Assembly: GCA_016931365.1 (NCBI GenBank)
Contig: JAFGEY010000187.1
Coordinates: forward strand, 1 to 34,357
DNA from: Anaerolineae bacterium
GTDB lineage: Bacteria; Chloroflexota; Anaerolineae; JAFGEY01
DNA length: 34,357 nt
Direction: 5' to 3'
A program made the translations under genes and the position numbers. Positions 18,448 through 26,699 of this stretch are shown here, piece after piece. The stretch's first letter is position 1, and each line of letters opens with the position of its first letter. The notes under the pieces were generated by a model. The model did no database searches and had not been told where the DNA came from. It worked only from the letters and a program-made list of their open reading frames with translations.

Positions 18448-18873
18448 CTAATTATCAGCCATGCTTCGCCCCAGGTCCCAAACGGATTCACCTTGCAACG
18501 CCATGACGACCTGATCGGGGAAATGATCAGGATCGATTGGCTTGGCGATGAACCCATCAAACCCGGCTTCGCGAGCGCGGCGCATATTGTCCTCGGTCGC
18601 CTCGGCGGTGACAGCCAGCACGCGCGTACCCTCAAAACGTTCATTGGAGCGCAGCCGCTCGAGGGTAGTGTATCCGTCCTCATACGGCAGGTGAATGTCC
18701 AGCAGGATCAAATCCACACGGGGCAGCGAACTCCCCAGACCCTGGATTTGCCGCCCTGTACGACTCCAATCGACGGATTTGACCCCTAAAAATTTGAGCA
18801 ATTTGGCGATCAACGTATAATTGTAGATATTGTCCTCAATCACCAGAATGTGTGCATCCGTTGGCTCGACCAT
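18448..18873 (-). CDS. Stand-alone response regulator receiver (REC) protein (141 aa)
   Basis: The whole protein is one CheY-like receiver domain. The acidic pair Glu13-Asp14 (VIEDN), phospho-acceptor Asp59 (LILLDIHLP), Thr89 (AVTAEA) and Lys111 (AKPID) are all present, so phosphorylation should be possible. There is no DNA-binding or enzymatic domain, only about 15 extra residues at the end. I chose the ATG at 18873 because GGAG lies 9 bases before it; the ATG at 18888 has no ribosome binding site. It sits between another receiver gene and the degenerate kinase. The phosphate must come from a kinase elsewhere, since the neighbouring kinase-like protein lacks the His. Confidence 0.93.
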   Translation of the reverse strand: MVEPTDAHILVIEDNIYNYTLIAKLLKFLGVKSVDWSRTGRQIQGLGSSLPRVDLILLDIHLPYEDGYTTLERLRSNERFEGTRVLAVTAEATEDNMRRAREAGFDGFIAKPIDPDHFPDQVVMALQGESVWDLGRSMADN

Positions 18874-18962
18874 GGGCCGACACTCCATTCATCAACTAAC
18901 AGGGAAGCATTGTGCTCCCGCAATAGATTATCCTTCCCCCACACCACGAACTGTAAAAAGTG

Positions 18963-19346
18963 CTAGTGCTTTCTGGGACCCTGAACCAAAAACGTGGCCA
19001 CCTGCTGGGGCAACATATCGACATCCAGCGGCTTGGGGATATATCCATCGCAGGCCTCAAGCGATTTTTCACGATCTCCCTGAAGCACGTTGGCAGTCAT
19101 GGCGATGATCGGCACTTTGGCTATCTTGGGCATCGCCCGCAAACGTTTGGACACCTCATACCCATCCATCCCAGGCATATTAATATCGACCAAGATCAGA
19201 TCGACATCCTCTTTTTCGGCGATGGCCAGACCGGCTAGCCCGTCTGATGCCTCAAGCACATCATAACCTTCAGCCATCAAAATCCGCTTGGTCAAAAGAC
19301 GGTTGTCTGGGTTATCTTCAATGTACAAAATTCTTTTCTGATCCAT
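18963..19346 (-). CDS. Stand-alone response regulator receiver (REC) protein, first gene of the sensor run (127 aa)
   Basis: A minimal CheY/DivK-like receiver: Glu10-Asp11 (YIEDN), Asp54 (LILVDINMP), Thr84 (AMTAN) and Lys105 (PKPLD) form a complete active site. The pattern NPDNRLLTKRIL in the first helix and the GYIPKPLD end resemble receivers that act on hybrid-kinase or DivK-type pathways. No output domain is fused. It is the first gene after the promoter at 19507-19535, with a leader of about 150 bases. The next receiver begins about 90 bases after its stop. Two receivers with different surfaces suggest two acceptors or a relay, but their partners are not visible here. Confidence 0.95.
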   Translation of the reverse strand: MDQKRILYIEDNPDNRLLTKRILMAEGYDVLEASDGLAGLAIAEKEDVDLILVDINMPGMDGYEVSKRLRAMPKIAKVPIIAMTANVLQGDREKSLEACDGYIPKPLDVDMLPQQVATFLVQGPRKH

Positions 19347-19506
19347 ACCCTATCTTCCCCTCTTCGTTCGTCATTCAAGAACTTGGATTAGTGCTAAATT
19401 GCAGGGAATTGCTCTTGCTTGGTTGATTCTCCCGATAAAATGTCCGGAACGACGAAAAGGTCAAAACATTCGACACATCTCCAAGTTGACATCTAGCTCA
19501 CCATTC

Positions 19507-19535
19507 AGTATAAGCACAAGTGCGACTTTTGTCAA
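19507..19535 (-). promoter_or_regulatory. Promoter of the receiver/GAF gene run
   Basis: On the minus strand TTGACA (19530-19535) and TATACT (19507-19512) are separated by exactly 17 bases, a near-consensus sigma-70-type promoter. The predicted transcript start is near 19500, about 150 bases before the first ATG at 19346. One arm of the inverted repeat at 19515-19555 fills most of the spacer, so a protein bound there would block polymerase. Confidence 0.8.
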
Positions 19536-19555
19536 TGGTAAAAGTCGCACTTGTG
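19515..19555. repeat. Perfect 16-bp inverted repeat with 9-base spacer; candidate operator
   Basis: Arms CACAAGTGCGACTTTT (19515-19530) and its exact complement (19540-19555) flank 9 bases. No U-tract follows the stem in the minus-strand transcript, so it is a poor intrinsic terminator for the ligase gene that ends at 19597. Its position over the -35/-10 spacer of the sensor-run promoter suits an operator better. I found no second copy in the window. Confidence 0.75.
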
Positions 19556-19596
19556 ACCAATATTGAAACCTATTTTTCTCAAATTTAGTTATTTAT

Positions 19597-21093
19597 TCAT
19601 CCGGGTAATTGCTCGTTGCGTGAATTTTTCGTAAAGATATCGGATCTGGACGATTCCAACCGCGTCGCAGCGACACCCAGTCCCAAAACCAACCAGAACA
19701 AAGCCACCGCATGAGGATAGGTCAGCAGCGTATGGTCAAGTACGGCAGCGACCAGGCTGCCCACCACCGCGGCCCAGTAGCCCAACACAAAAGGCGACAG
19801 CGGCGAATCTGAGGGCAGCTTGCGCCAGGACAAGAATATGTGCCACATAAATGCGCCCATCACGCCCAGAAAGGCGATCAGCCCGACAACACCCATCTGC
19901 GCGGCCAGCTTGAAATAGACGCTGGCCACGCCCACATAGAGGTCAATATCCGGCGTGCCGACAAAACCCACACCCAACCACGGATAGCGCATAATCAACT
20001 TGATCGTATCCTTGTACTCACCCATACGCATCAGAGTGGACAAGTCTTGAATCTGGATGCCCTGTGCAAAGTGCGACACATAAGCCTGCGTCTGAGGCAA
20101 AACCAACAGCAGCAGCATGGCGAGAAGCATCACTGGCAACAGCCGTCGATAGCGGAGCAGCGCGATAAATCCCACAGCCACTGCTGCACCAACCATCGAG
20201 CCGCGCGAGTAGGTCAAAAAGAGGCATAGCCCCATCAATCCCAAAGCCCCCACCATCATCCACCGGGGAAGCACCGGCCGGTGAACAAACACCTGGGCCA
20301 CCGCAATGCCGATGGCAATGATCAATACCGTACCAAGAATGTTCGGATCGACATTGGTGCCGATGGCCCGCATCGGACGATCCGGATCGTCGGCGATGTA
20401 ACGCAGCGCACCATAGCCCACCGGATATTGCAGTCGCGCCAACGGGTTGAGCAAGCGCACCGTCCAGGCTGTGGGCAAAGCATAAAACAGAATCCCCACT
20501 GCCGATTCCGCCGCCGCAGTCAAAACAATCGCCGCCGTCACCTGGCGCAGCAGCGACATCTCACGCACGTTGTTGAGAGCCAGGAAAAAAAGCGCGAATC
20601 CCAGCAATACCTCGGCAAAGGTGCGCAAATTGTTCGAAGAAGGATGAGAGTGCTTGAGACCCAGCACAAAAGAAAAGACGGACAAGACGATAAAAACCAG
20701 CACTGGCACACCGACCCAGGTCAGCACAAGATCGTCCTGCTTGCGGGTAATCAAGCGAATCGCCCACACCAGGTACAGCGCACCATAGGCCAGATCGAGA
20801 AAGGTAGGTGTGAAACCGATCTTGAACGGCAGCGAGGCAAAAGGCAACAAAAAGACGATACTCAACAGCACAAACAGCCCCCAGCGGATGTCGCTCAACA
20901 TCAACACGCCCGCTACCCCAGCGACCATCACTGCCACGCCCCACACCGGAGTCAGAAAGGTCAACAGTGCGCCGACCACCAGGGCCACCGCCACGCCGAT
21001 ACCAACAATGGCCCAGTTGAGCCGCTTTTGATCGTCCGAAAGAACAAACGCGCGCAAACGGGCCAGGGTTCGTTTATCTAACAACATCGCCAT
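19597..21093 (-). CDS. O-antigen ligase / polymerase-like membrane protein (498 aa)
   Basis: About eleven or twelve hydrophobic segments, a long periplasmic loop in the second half and the motif LTYSRGSMVGAAVAV are typical of the Wzy/WaaL (O-antigen ligase, PF04932) superfamily. Members of this superfamily join or polymerise lipid-linked sugar chains at the outer face of the membrane. YPWLGVGF followed by a loop and a membrane pair (LAAQMGVVGLIAFLGVMGAF) is also family-like. The ATG at 21093 is preceded by AAAAAGGA; an open frame extends further upstream but would overlap the gene remnant. It follows two DUF2142/GT-C-like genes and is likely co-transcribed with them. Substrate unknown; polysaccharide polymerase and protein O-glycosylating ligase are both possible. 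Confidence 0.85.
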   Translation of the reverse strand: MAMLLDKRTLARLRAFVLSDDQKRLNWAIVGIGVAVALVVGALLTFLTPVWGVAVMVAGVAGVLMLSDIRWGLFVLLSIVFLLPFASLPFKIGFTPTFLDLAYGALYLVWAIRLITRKQDDLVLTWVGVPVLVFIVLSVFSFVLGLKHSHPSSNNLRTFAEVLLGFALFFLALNNVREMSLLRQVTAAIVLTAAAESAVGILFYALPTAWTVRLLNPLARLQYPVGYGALRYIADDPDRPMRAIGTNVDPNILGTVLIIAIGIAVAQVFVHRPVLPRWMMVGALGLMGLCLFLTYSRGSMVGAAVAVGFIALLRYRRLLPVMLLAMLLLLVLPQTQAYVSHFAQGIQIQDLSTLMRMGEYKDTIKLIMRYPWLGVGFVGTPDIDLYVGVASVYFKLAAQMGVVGLIAFLGVMGAFMWHIFLSWRKLPSDSPLSPFVLGYWAAVVGSLVAAVLDHTLLTYPHAVALFWLVLGLGVAATRLESSRSDIFTKNSRNEQLPG

Positions 21094-21121
21094 CAGCACA
21101 TCCTTTTTCACACCACGCTTA

Positions 21122-21289
21122 TCACGGTCGATTGAGCAACCCGCGCAGCAGCACCCGCCTGTTTTTGCCATCCCCATCGACTCCGCTTACCGACAGACGC
21201 ACACCATCGACGGGACGATACATCCCCACTTGAATCAAATACTCGCCCGGCGGTGCGTGTAAAACTGACCGCGGTAAAAGAGTAGGCAT
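21122..21289 (-). pseudogene. C-terminal remnant of a third DUF2142/GT-C-like gene
   Basis: Just after the stop of the 777-residue gene, in the same frame, an open stretch of 55 codons contains PPGEYLIQVGMYRPVDGVRL and ends RVLLRGLLNRP. It matches the last beta-domain of the two upstream paralogues (PPGAYRLFIGLYNGAGRAAA in the neighbour). The rest of such a gene (about 700 codons) is missing, which points to deletion of a third paralogue. An ATG at 21289 could allow translation, but it has no good ribosome binding site. Confidence 0.6.
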
Positions 21290-21295
21290 CCTGGC

Positions 21296-23629
21296 TCACT
21301 GCGCCTCAACCGTTCCCAACAGCACCGCATCGCTCGGCCAGCGTTCGCCGTCATCTTGATACGCTGCCGCGCGGCCGGCTCCGTTGTACAGGCCAATAAA
21401 AAGCCGGTACGCGCCGGGCGGCATGTCAGAAGCTACCCTCACCGGGTGCGCGTCAATCACTACTTCGCCCGCCGCCCAGCAGCTCGTTGGATACAGCCCA
21501 CCGCGCGGCGCGCCATCGCCATACCCTACCACCTCGCCTGCCGCGTTTTCCAGGTGGACGAAAACCTGGTAATCGCGTCCCGGCGGCGACCGCACCACCC
21601 AGGTCAGCGTCACCGGCAGCACGTCGCCCCGCCGCACCGACGGCGACACCTCGAACGCAGCCAACGCCACGCTGTCTGGCGATCCGGCGTCAAAACGGGC
21701 CACTTTTGCCTTCGGTACTTTGGGCCAGTGGCGCGGCACTACCTTGACTCGGCCAATCGTCTGCGGCTCGGTCAACCGCCGGCTGTCGACGTCGCCGTAC
21801 AGGCTCAAATCGAGCCGGGCTACCAGCGGCGCGTCGGTATCCTCGCCCACGCGCACGTACTCCCGCGATGTCAGCGTCTCGCCCACCGACCACAAAGAAA
21901 TAGGAAACCCGCCTGAAGCGGGGTAAGCATCTTCCACACCGACGAAACGTCCGGTCTCATCGATCAGGCGCAGCCACACCACCACCTCGTCTTTAGCCTC
22001 CAAGTCGCGTGAAATCTGCCAGTACAGGTTCACCCTGAACGCCTCGCCAGGACGTACCGTCTCTTGCTCAAAGCCGACGCCGCGCAAGACAATCGCCTCG
22101 CCCAAAGATCGATCCTGAATGATCGCCCCAGCCGGCAGCTCGACGACCATCGTCGGGCGGGCGTAGGCCGGCGCGATCCAGGCCCACGGTGCGGCAAGCG
22201 CCAGCGACAGCAGCACTATCGTCAGGATTATGCTCGCCACATCGCGCACACGAGGCAAAAACCAGGCGCGCAGCCCGGCGATCCACAACAGCGCAAAAGT
22301 CGCCAGCGCCGGAAAGAGCAGCCGTCCCTGCGTGCCCGGCGTCAGCGAAGTCCAGCGCAACAAGGCGACAAATACCACGCCCAGCCACAAGACGAGAATC
22401 AACAACGCTAAAGGGCGATACGCCGCGCCCCACTCCGGCTCACGGTAGCGCGCTGACACCCATGCGCCGCGCCACAAACCCAATTTGATCCAACGCCCCA
22501 GTTCAACGATCAACCCGGCAGCAGCGAGCAGACTCAGCACGTCGAGCAGACGATAAATCCAGGCCGGCATGGCGATGCTAAACCAGCCAAACAGCCCCCA
22601 GAACGACCAGCGCAGGCCGCGGAATTCACCCCACAACTCTTGACCAAAATCATCCCGCCGCCCAACCACCTTCCACATCGCCGACAGGCCGGTCGGATCG
22701 CCGTACAACACCAGGTTGCGCGCGTACCACCAGCCGGCGATCAACAGCACCGGCAGGCCCACCCACAGCGCCATCGACCAAAAATCACACCACGAGCGGC
22801 GATGCCAAGCCAATAACGCAACAACCACACCCGCCAGCCCCAACAGGGCCAGCGCGCTCAACTTGGCCAGGCAAGCCAGACCGAGCACGCTGCCCAAGAT
22901 AACAAAACGTAAGGTGTGGGGCGCAAGTGTCTGCGTGAAACGTGTTGCGTATTGCGTACGGGGTGTTGTGTGAAATGCGCCAACATTCAACTCACAACCC
23001 GCAACTTTTAACTGCCTCAGCAACAGGTAAATCGCCGCCATCGCCAAACAGGTCATCAAGTTATCATTGTTGACCGAGGCGCTGATAAAGAGAAACTGCG
23101 GGATAAAGCCCACCATCGCCGCCGGCGCCAGCGCCAGCACGCGCGGTGAAGGAAACACTAGTCGCGCGATCGCCCAGGTCAAGCTGACCGCGGTTGCTCC
23201 CAAGGCCAGCCCCCAAAAGCGCAGCAGGTGGACGGCCAACGTCGCGCCGCGCCAGGGAAAATCCTGCTCCGGCGGGTGAATGTACACATTCTTGTTGCCG
23301 GGGTTGGCCGGGTCACCGATGTTGGCTTGCGGGTTGGCCCACAGCAGCGCTTCCGCATCCGACATATCGATCCAGCCCACCAATGCTGCGCCGATCAGGT
23401 AATACAGCGGCGGTTGACTGCCCTCCTGCTCCCAGTGCCCGCGCGTCTCCTGGCTCTGTACCGGCAGCGTGCGGCGATCGACGATGTGCTTGACCACCCA
23501 AAAGTGAAACGACTCGTCCGGCGCTTCAAAGACGGGCGTGATCACGCTGTAGACGCAGCCCAAAATGAGGTACACAACAAGGATCACCGTCAGTGTCCGG
23601 CGTTCCCACCGCTGCACCGGGTCGATCAC
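21296..23629 (-). CDS. DUF2142/GT-C-like polytopic membrane protein with C-terminal beta domains (777 aa)
   Basis: The N-terminal helix is followed by the acidic loop motif FEAPDESFHFWVVKH, characteristic of DUF2142 and related GT-C-fold glycosyltransferases, in which the acidic residues usually sit at the lipid-linked sugar site. About eleven membrane segments reach residue ~480. Two beta-sandwich-like domains follow (GVGFEQETVRPGEAFRVNLY; SPSVRRGDVLPVTLTWVV; MPPGAYRLFIGLY). The start is GTG at 23629, overlapping the previous stop by 4 bases with AGGAG 7 bases upstream. Residues around LKVAGCELNVGAF and on to TQTLAPHTLRF are encoded by degenerate heptanucleotide repeats and look inserted between two membrane segments. 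Probable role: transfer of sugars to a surface glycan; the donor is unknown. Confidence 0.82.
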   Translation of the reverse strand: MIDPVQRWERRTLTVILVVYLILGCVYSVITPVFEAPDESFHFWVVKHIVDRRTLPVQSQETRGHWEQEGSQPPLYYLIGAALVGWIDMSDAEALLWANPQANIGDPANPGNKNVYIHPPEQDFPWRGATLAVHLLRFWGLALGATAVSLTWAIARLVFPSPRVLALAPAAMVGFIPQFLFISASVNNDNLMTCLAMAAIYLLLRQLKVAGCELNVGAFHTTPRTQYATRFTQTLAPHTLRFVILGSVLGLACLAKLSALALLGLAGVVVALLAWHRRSWCDFWSMALWVGLPVLLIAGWWYARNLVLYGDPTGLSAMWKVVGRRDDFGQELWGEFRGLRWSFWGLFGWFSIAMPAWIYRLLDVLSLLAAAGLIVELGRWIKLGLWRGAWVSARYREPEWGAAYRPLALLILVLWLGVVFVALLRWTSLTPGTQGRLLFPALATFALLWIAGLRAWFLPRVRDVASIILTIVLLSLALAAPWAWIAPAYARPTMVVELPAGAIIQDRSLGEAIVLRGVGFEQETVRPGEAFRVNLYWQISRDLEAKDEVVVWLRLIDETGRFVGVEDAYPASGGFPISLWSVGETLTSREYVRVGEDTDAPLVARLDLSLYGDVDSRRLTEPQTIGRVKVVPRHWPKVPKAKVARFDAGSPDSVALAAFEVSPSVRRGDVLPVTLTWVVRSPPGRDYQVFVHLENAAGEVVGYGDGAPRGGLYPTSCWAAGEVVIDAHPVRVASDMPPGAYRLFIGLYNGAGRAAAYQDDGERWPSDAVLLGTVEAQ
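22945..23015. repeat. Degenerate heptanucleotide tandem repeats inside a coding sequence
   Basis: Two TTGCGTA units stand in tandem at 22945-22958. Five further 7-base units beginning CAAC or TAAC fill 22981-23015 (CAACATT, CAACTCA, CAACCCG, CAACTTT, TAACTGC). The reading frame of the membrane protein stays open across them. Confidence 0.65.
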
Positions 23630-25971
23630 TGGCTCACTCCTGACACCCTCACCCTGCCCAAGACCACAAAATCATCCGGCAGCACCCGTCCCTCGGAATT
23701 GATCAAGCGCATTCGCTGCATCGTCTGACCATCGTAAAGAATCAAATACAAATCATATCCGCCGGCCGGCGCATCGGGCGCAACGGCCAACACCCGCCGA
23801 TCGATCACGCGCTGCCCTCTTTGCCAGCCCGCCGTGTCCGAATCGCCGGGCCAGCTATCCCACTGCGCCACCTTGCGCCCTACGTCGAGCACCTGCGCCG
23901 ACACGGTATAGCTCCTGGACATCGGAGCCAGGCACTCCCAATACAGAGTCAGCGCGATCTCGTCGCCGGGCGCGGCTACACGCCGATCCAGCTCCCAGCC
24001 AACCAGGGCCAGCCGGTCTTCAAAGTTGATGTGCACCGGGTTGGGCAAGTCGCCCGGCCCCGGCTCGACGCTCAACGGCTGGAAGCGCAGCCTGTCTTCG
24101 ATCACCTCACCTTCGCCCGTCGCAATCTCGATCGGCAAACGCTCTTGGGTGTGCCGGTCGTACAGCCCCACTTCGATGGCCGCCTCGGTCGGCGCATAAG
24201 CGGTCTCGGGCAGCACGATCACATAGCGGTCGGCCCAGCGCGTGCCTGGCGACATCTGGCTCGTCGCCAGCAGTCCCCGCCCCGGAAAACGGTCGCGCAT
24301 CATCGCTGGCAGTCCCAGATCGAGGTCGAAAATGTGGCAAAAGATGCTCCAGTCGCGATCCATAGGACGCAGCACTTCCCAATACAGCGTAAAGCGAAAA
24401 GCATCACCGGGCTGCGCCGAGGTATTTTCAATATCATATCCCAGCAGCCGCACCAGCCCGCCGACGTCGGCCCGGAGCACATGCTGCGGCTGCGGATCGA
24501 CGTCGGGAGGCAGGATCGGCGCGCGGTAGGTCGGCGCGATAACACCCCACGGCGTCCACGCGGCAATGCCCAGCATCAACGCGCCGAGCAGGCCGGGCAG
24601 CAAGGCTGGAGAAACCGAATTTTTGCGAAAAATCCGGTTTCTGGGGACCAATCCGCTCAACCCCAGCGCCAGCCAGGTCGACCAGGCCGACATGGCTCCG
24701 AACACCAATCGTCCCTGCGACGACCAGGTGCGCAGCGCCCAGGCTGCCCACAGCACCACCACCAACAGCGGCCAGAGGAAAAGCAGGAAAAGTTGAAAGT
24801 TATGAGTTGGAGGTTGAAAGTGCCCGTTTGATGCAGACGCTTGCGCTCCACGTTTCACGCTCGGTCGCGAACTCGCAACCCGCAGCCCGCAACTCGCAAC
24901 TTTGATCACCAGCCCTATTGCCGCCGCGACCACCGCCCCGTTCAGTACGCGATAGGTCCAGCCCGGCAGGGGCACATTGACCCCGCCAAACAGCCCCCAG
25001 TAGGCCATCATAAAGCCGTGCCGCTCGCCCCACAACTGGCGCAGCGTCGCTGGCGGGTCGCGGTAGCCCAGAATGACAATGAACCGCTCGATACCCGTCC
25101 AGTCGCCGTCGTACAGCACGGCGTTGCGCACAAACCACCAGCCGGAGACAAGCAGCACCAACCCGGAAGTGACCACGCCGCCGCTCCACAAGTGCCACCA
25201 CGAGCGCCGCCGCCAGGCCACAAAGCTGATCCCCAGCGCGGTCAGCGGCAGCAAGCCCATCGCCTGCGACTTGGTCAGCACCGCCGCGCCCAGCACAGCA
25301 CCGAGCAGCGCTACATCGCGCCACCACAGACGGCGAACCGGCTCGATCTCGCCCCCATGGCGACCCACCAGCCGCACCAGCCGCCAGATGCCAACCGCGC
25401 AGAGCAGCATCGCCAGCGTGTCGTTGTTCACCGACCCACTGATAAAACAGAACATTGGGTTGAAAGCAGTGATCGACGCCGCGGCCAGGGCTAACCCTAC
25501 CCGATCTGACCACAATTCCAGGACCAGCCGGTAAGTGAAATAGACCGCGCCCGCGCCCAGCAGCACTGAGAAAAAACGGATCAGGTGGATCGCCAGCGTC
25601 GTGCCGCGCCAGGGGAAACCGTCGGCCAGACCGTGAATCATCAGGTTGGCATTGCCGTCCTCTTTGATGATCCCGTTATCGCCGTGAGGATTGAGGTAAC
25701 GCGCCTGGGGCAGATCAGAGGTGTCGATCCAACAAGTGAGCAGCGCACTGATGGCATAATAAAGCGGGGCCTGGCTGCCCTCCTGCCGCCACGGAGTTTC
25801 GACCTGGGGGTCCTGGTAGGGCAGCGATCCGTGATCGGCGATGTACTTGACCACCGGATAGTGCCACAGTTCGTCGGAGGCCTCCATAATCGGCGTGACG
25901 ACGCTGTATATGCTACCCAGGACGATAAAAATCAATACAATGAGATAAATGCCATATTTTTTCAGAAACAT
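23626..25971 (-). CDS. DUF2142/GT-C-like polytopic membrane protein with C-terminal beta domains (781 aa)
   Basis: Paralogue of the downstream 777-residue protein: a first membrane helix, the loop motif MEASDELWHYPVVKYIADHG, then EGSQAPLYYAISALL, FPWRGTTLAIHLIRF and SGSVNNDTLAMLL, which all have close counterparts in the neighbour. About eleven membrane segments end near residue 475; the rest is two beta-sandwich-like domains (GYDIENTSAQPGDAFRFTLY; GWELDRRVAAPGDEIALTLY; APAGGYDLYLILYDG). I place the start at ATG 25971, because the promoter at 26005-26033 predicts a transcript start near 25998; the longer frame from 26046 would begin upstream of it. Residues near KVASCGLRVASSRPSVKRG come from heptanucleotide repeats. 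Likely glycosyltransferase acting on a lipid-linked sugar outside the cytoplasm. Confidence 0.82.
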   Translation of the reverse strand: MFLKKYGIYLIVLIFIVLGSIYSVVTPIMEASDELWHYPVVKYIADHGSLPYQDPQVETPWRQEGSQAPLYYAISALLTCWIDTSDLPQARYLNPHGDNGIIKEDGNANLMIHGLADGFPWRGTTLAIHLIRFFSVLLGAGAVYFTYRLVLELWSDRVGLALAAASITAFNPMFCFISGSVNNDTLAMLLCAVGIWRLVRLVGRHGGEIEPVRRLWWRDVALLGAVLGAAVLTKSQAMGLLPLTALGISFVAWRRRSWWHLWSGGVVTSGLVLLVSGWWFVRNAVLYDGDWTGIERFIVILGYRDPPATLRQLWGERHGFMMAYWGLFGGVNVPLPGWTYRVLNGAVVAAAIGLVIKVASCGLRVASSRPSVKRGAQASASNGHFQPPTHNFQLFLLFLWPLLVVVLWAAWALRTWSSQGRLVFGAMSAWSTWLALGLSGLVPRNRIFRKNSVSPALLPGLLGALMLGIAAWTPWGVIAPTYRAPILPPDVDPQPQHVLRADVGGLVRLLGYDIENTSAQPGDAFRFTLYWEVLRPMDRDWSIFCHIFDLDLGLPAMMRDRFPGRGLLATSQMSPGTRWADRYVIVLPETAYAPTEAAIEVGLYDRHTQERLPIEIATGEGEVIEDRLRFQPLSVEPGPGDLPNPVHINFEDRLALVGWELDRRVAAPGDEIALTLYWECLAPMSRSYTVSAQVLDVGRKVAQWDSWPGDSDTAGWQRGQRVIDRRVLAVAPDAPAGGYDLYLILYDGQTMQRMRLINSEGRVLPDDFVVLGRVRVSGVSQ
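24791..24901. repeat. Two heptanucleotide repeat tracts inside a coding sequence
   Basis: 24791-24825 holds five 7-base units (AGTTGAA, AGTTATG, AGTTGGA, GGTTGAA, AGTGCCC). 24867-24901 holds five more (GCGAACT, CGCAACC, CGCAGCC, CGCAACT, CGCAACT). The 41 bases between include a stretch, CACGTTTCACG, whose complement resembles sequence near 22933 in the paralogue. All lie in frame in the 781-residue protein gene. Confidence 0.7.
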
Positions 25972-26004
25972 CAAAGCCCTGCTCGGCGATTTGGATATGG
26001 GCGC

Positions 26005-26033
26005 ATTATACTCGCCCCCTGCAGGGCTGTCAA
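26005..26033 (-). promoter_or_regulatory. Fully consensus sigma-70-type promoter of the glycan gene cluster
   Basis: On the minus strand TTGACA (26028-26033), a 17-base spacer and TATAAT (26005-26010) match the housekeeping consensus at every position. The -35 hexamer contains the stop codon of thiN. The predicted transcript start near 25998 leaves a leader of about 27 bases before the ATG at 25971. Confidence 0.88.
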
Positions 26034-26686
26034 AGGCACGGTTCATTCAAAGCATGCCTTATATGCACGGCCAAAAGCAGCCCCGAACGCACCGTCACCT
26101 CTGGCTGCGCGCCGGTGAACACATTGCTTACCCCACGCGCAGGGCCGAAAAAGAGCGTCTCGTCGCGCAGCGGGTACTCTAGACCGCACGTGGTTACACC
26201 TTTAACATCGCCGCCGATGGGCAACAGCGAAAGCAGGTCGCCTATCGCGCCGCGAAAGGCCTTACTGCCATGAATCAACGAGATATCCTGTGCCCCTTCG
26301 ATGAAACGGATGTCCGCATCCGTCAGCCGGGGATGGGCCAGGAGCAGGAAATTGCCCAGTTCGTGGTCGATCCGCCCGCCGAGCGCGCCTAAAACAACCA
26401 CATCGGTCGCCCCCTGCTCGACAGCGTACAGCAACGCCAGTTCCAGGTCGGTCTCATCCTTGTTCGACGGATAGGCCAGAACACGGGTACCCTGTGCCTC
26501 CAATGTTACGCGCAGGTTGGGCAGCACCGAATCCAGGTCGCCGATCAGCACTTCAGGCACAATGCCCAATGCCGAGGCATGATTCGCCCCGCCGTCGGCG
26601 CACATTACCCGATCGGCCCAGGCCGCATAACAACGGGCCAGCCGTTGGTCGGGTCGATTGCCATTGGCAAACACAAGCACTCGCAT
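26030..26686 (-). CDS. thiN: Thiamine pyrophosphokinase (218 aa)
   Basis: Transfers pyrophosphate from ATP to thiamine to make thiamine diphosphate in the cytoplasm. All family motifs are visible: ADGGANHA (30-37), GDLDS (49-53), KDETD (76-80) and GGRIDHELGN (103-112), which bind metal, ATP and thiamine. Length is normal for bacterial TPK. The frame is open up to 26767, but that extension runs through a terminator hairpin, so I use the ATG at 26686, which gives the standard start MRVLVFANG; the ribosome binding site is only a weak GGGTGGG. The hairpin ends 14 bases before this ATG, so thiN expression may depend on read-through from the Cys-rich gene. Its stop overlaps the promoter of the next genes. 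Confidence 0.95.
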   Translation of the reverse strand: MRVLVFANGNRPDQRLARCYAAWADRVMCADGGANHASALGIVPEVLIGDLDSVLPNLRVTLEAQGTRVLAYPSNKDETDLELALLYAVEQGATDVVVLGALGGRIDHELGNFLLLAHPRLTDADIRFIEGAQDISLIHGSKAFRGAIGDLLSLLPIGGDVKGVTTCGLEYPLRDETLFFGPARGVSNVFTGAQPEVTVRSGLLLAVHIRHALNEPCL

Positions 26687-26699
26687 GTCACCCACCCTT

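Noticed and set aside
19515..19555. Inverted repeat as intrinsic terminator of the ligase gene.
   Set aside because: No U-tract follows the stem in the minus-strand transcript, and the repeat overlaps a promoter, so I list it as candidate operator.
24791..24901. CRISPR array or microsatellite made of the short repeats.
   Set aside because: Units are 7 bases long without spacers, degenerate, and remain in frame inside a membrane-protein gene.
25972..26046. N-terminal extension of the 781-residue membrane protein from an ATG at 26046.
   Set aside because: It would overlap thiN and start upstream of the predicted transcript start from the consensus promoter at 26005-26033; the shorter start gives a normal membrane N-terminus.
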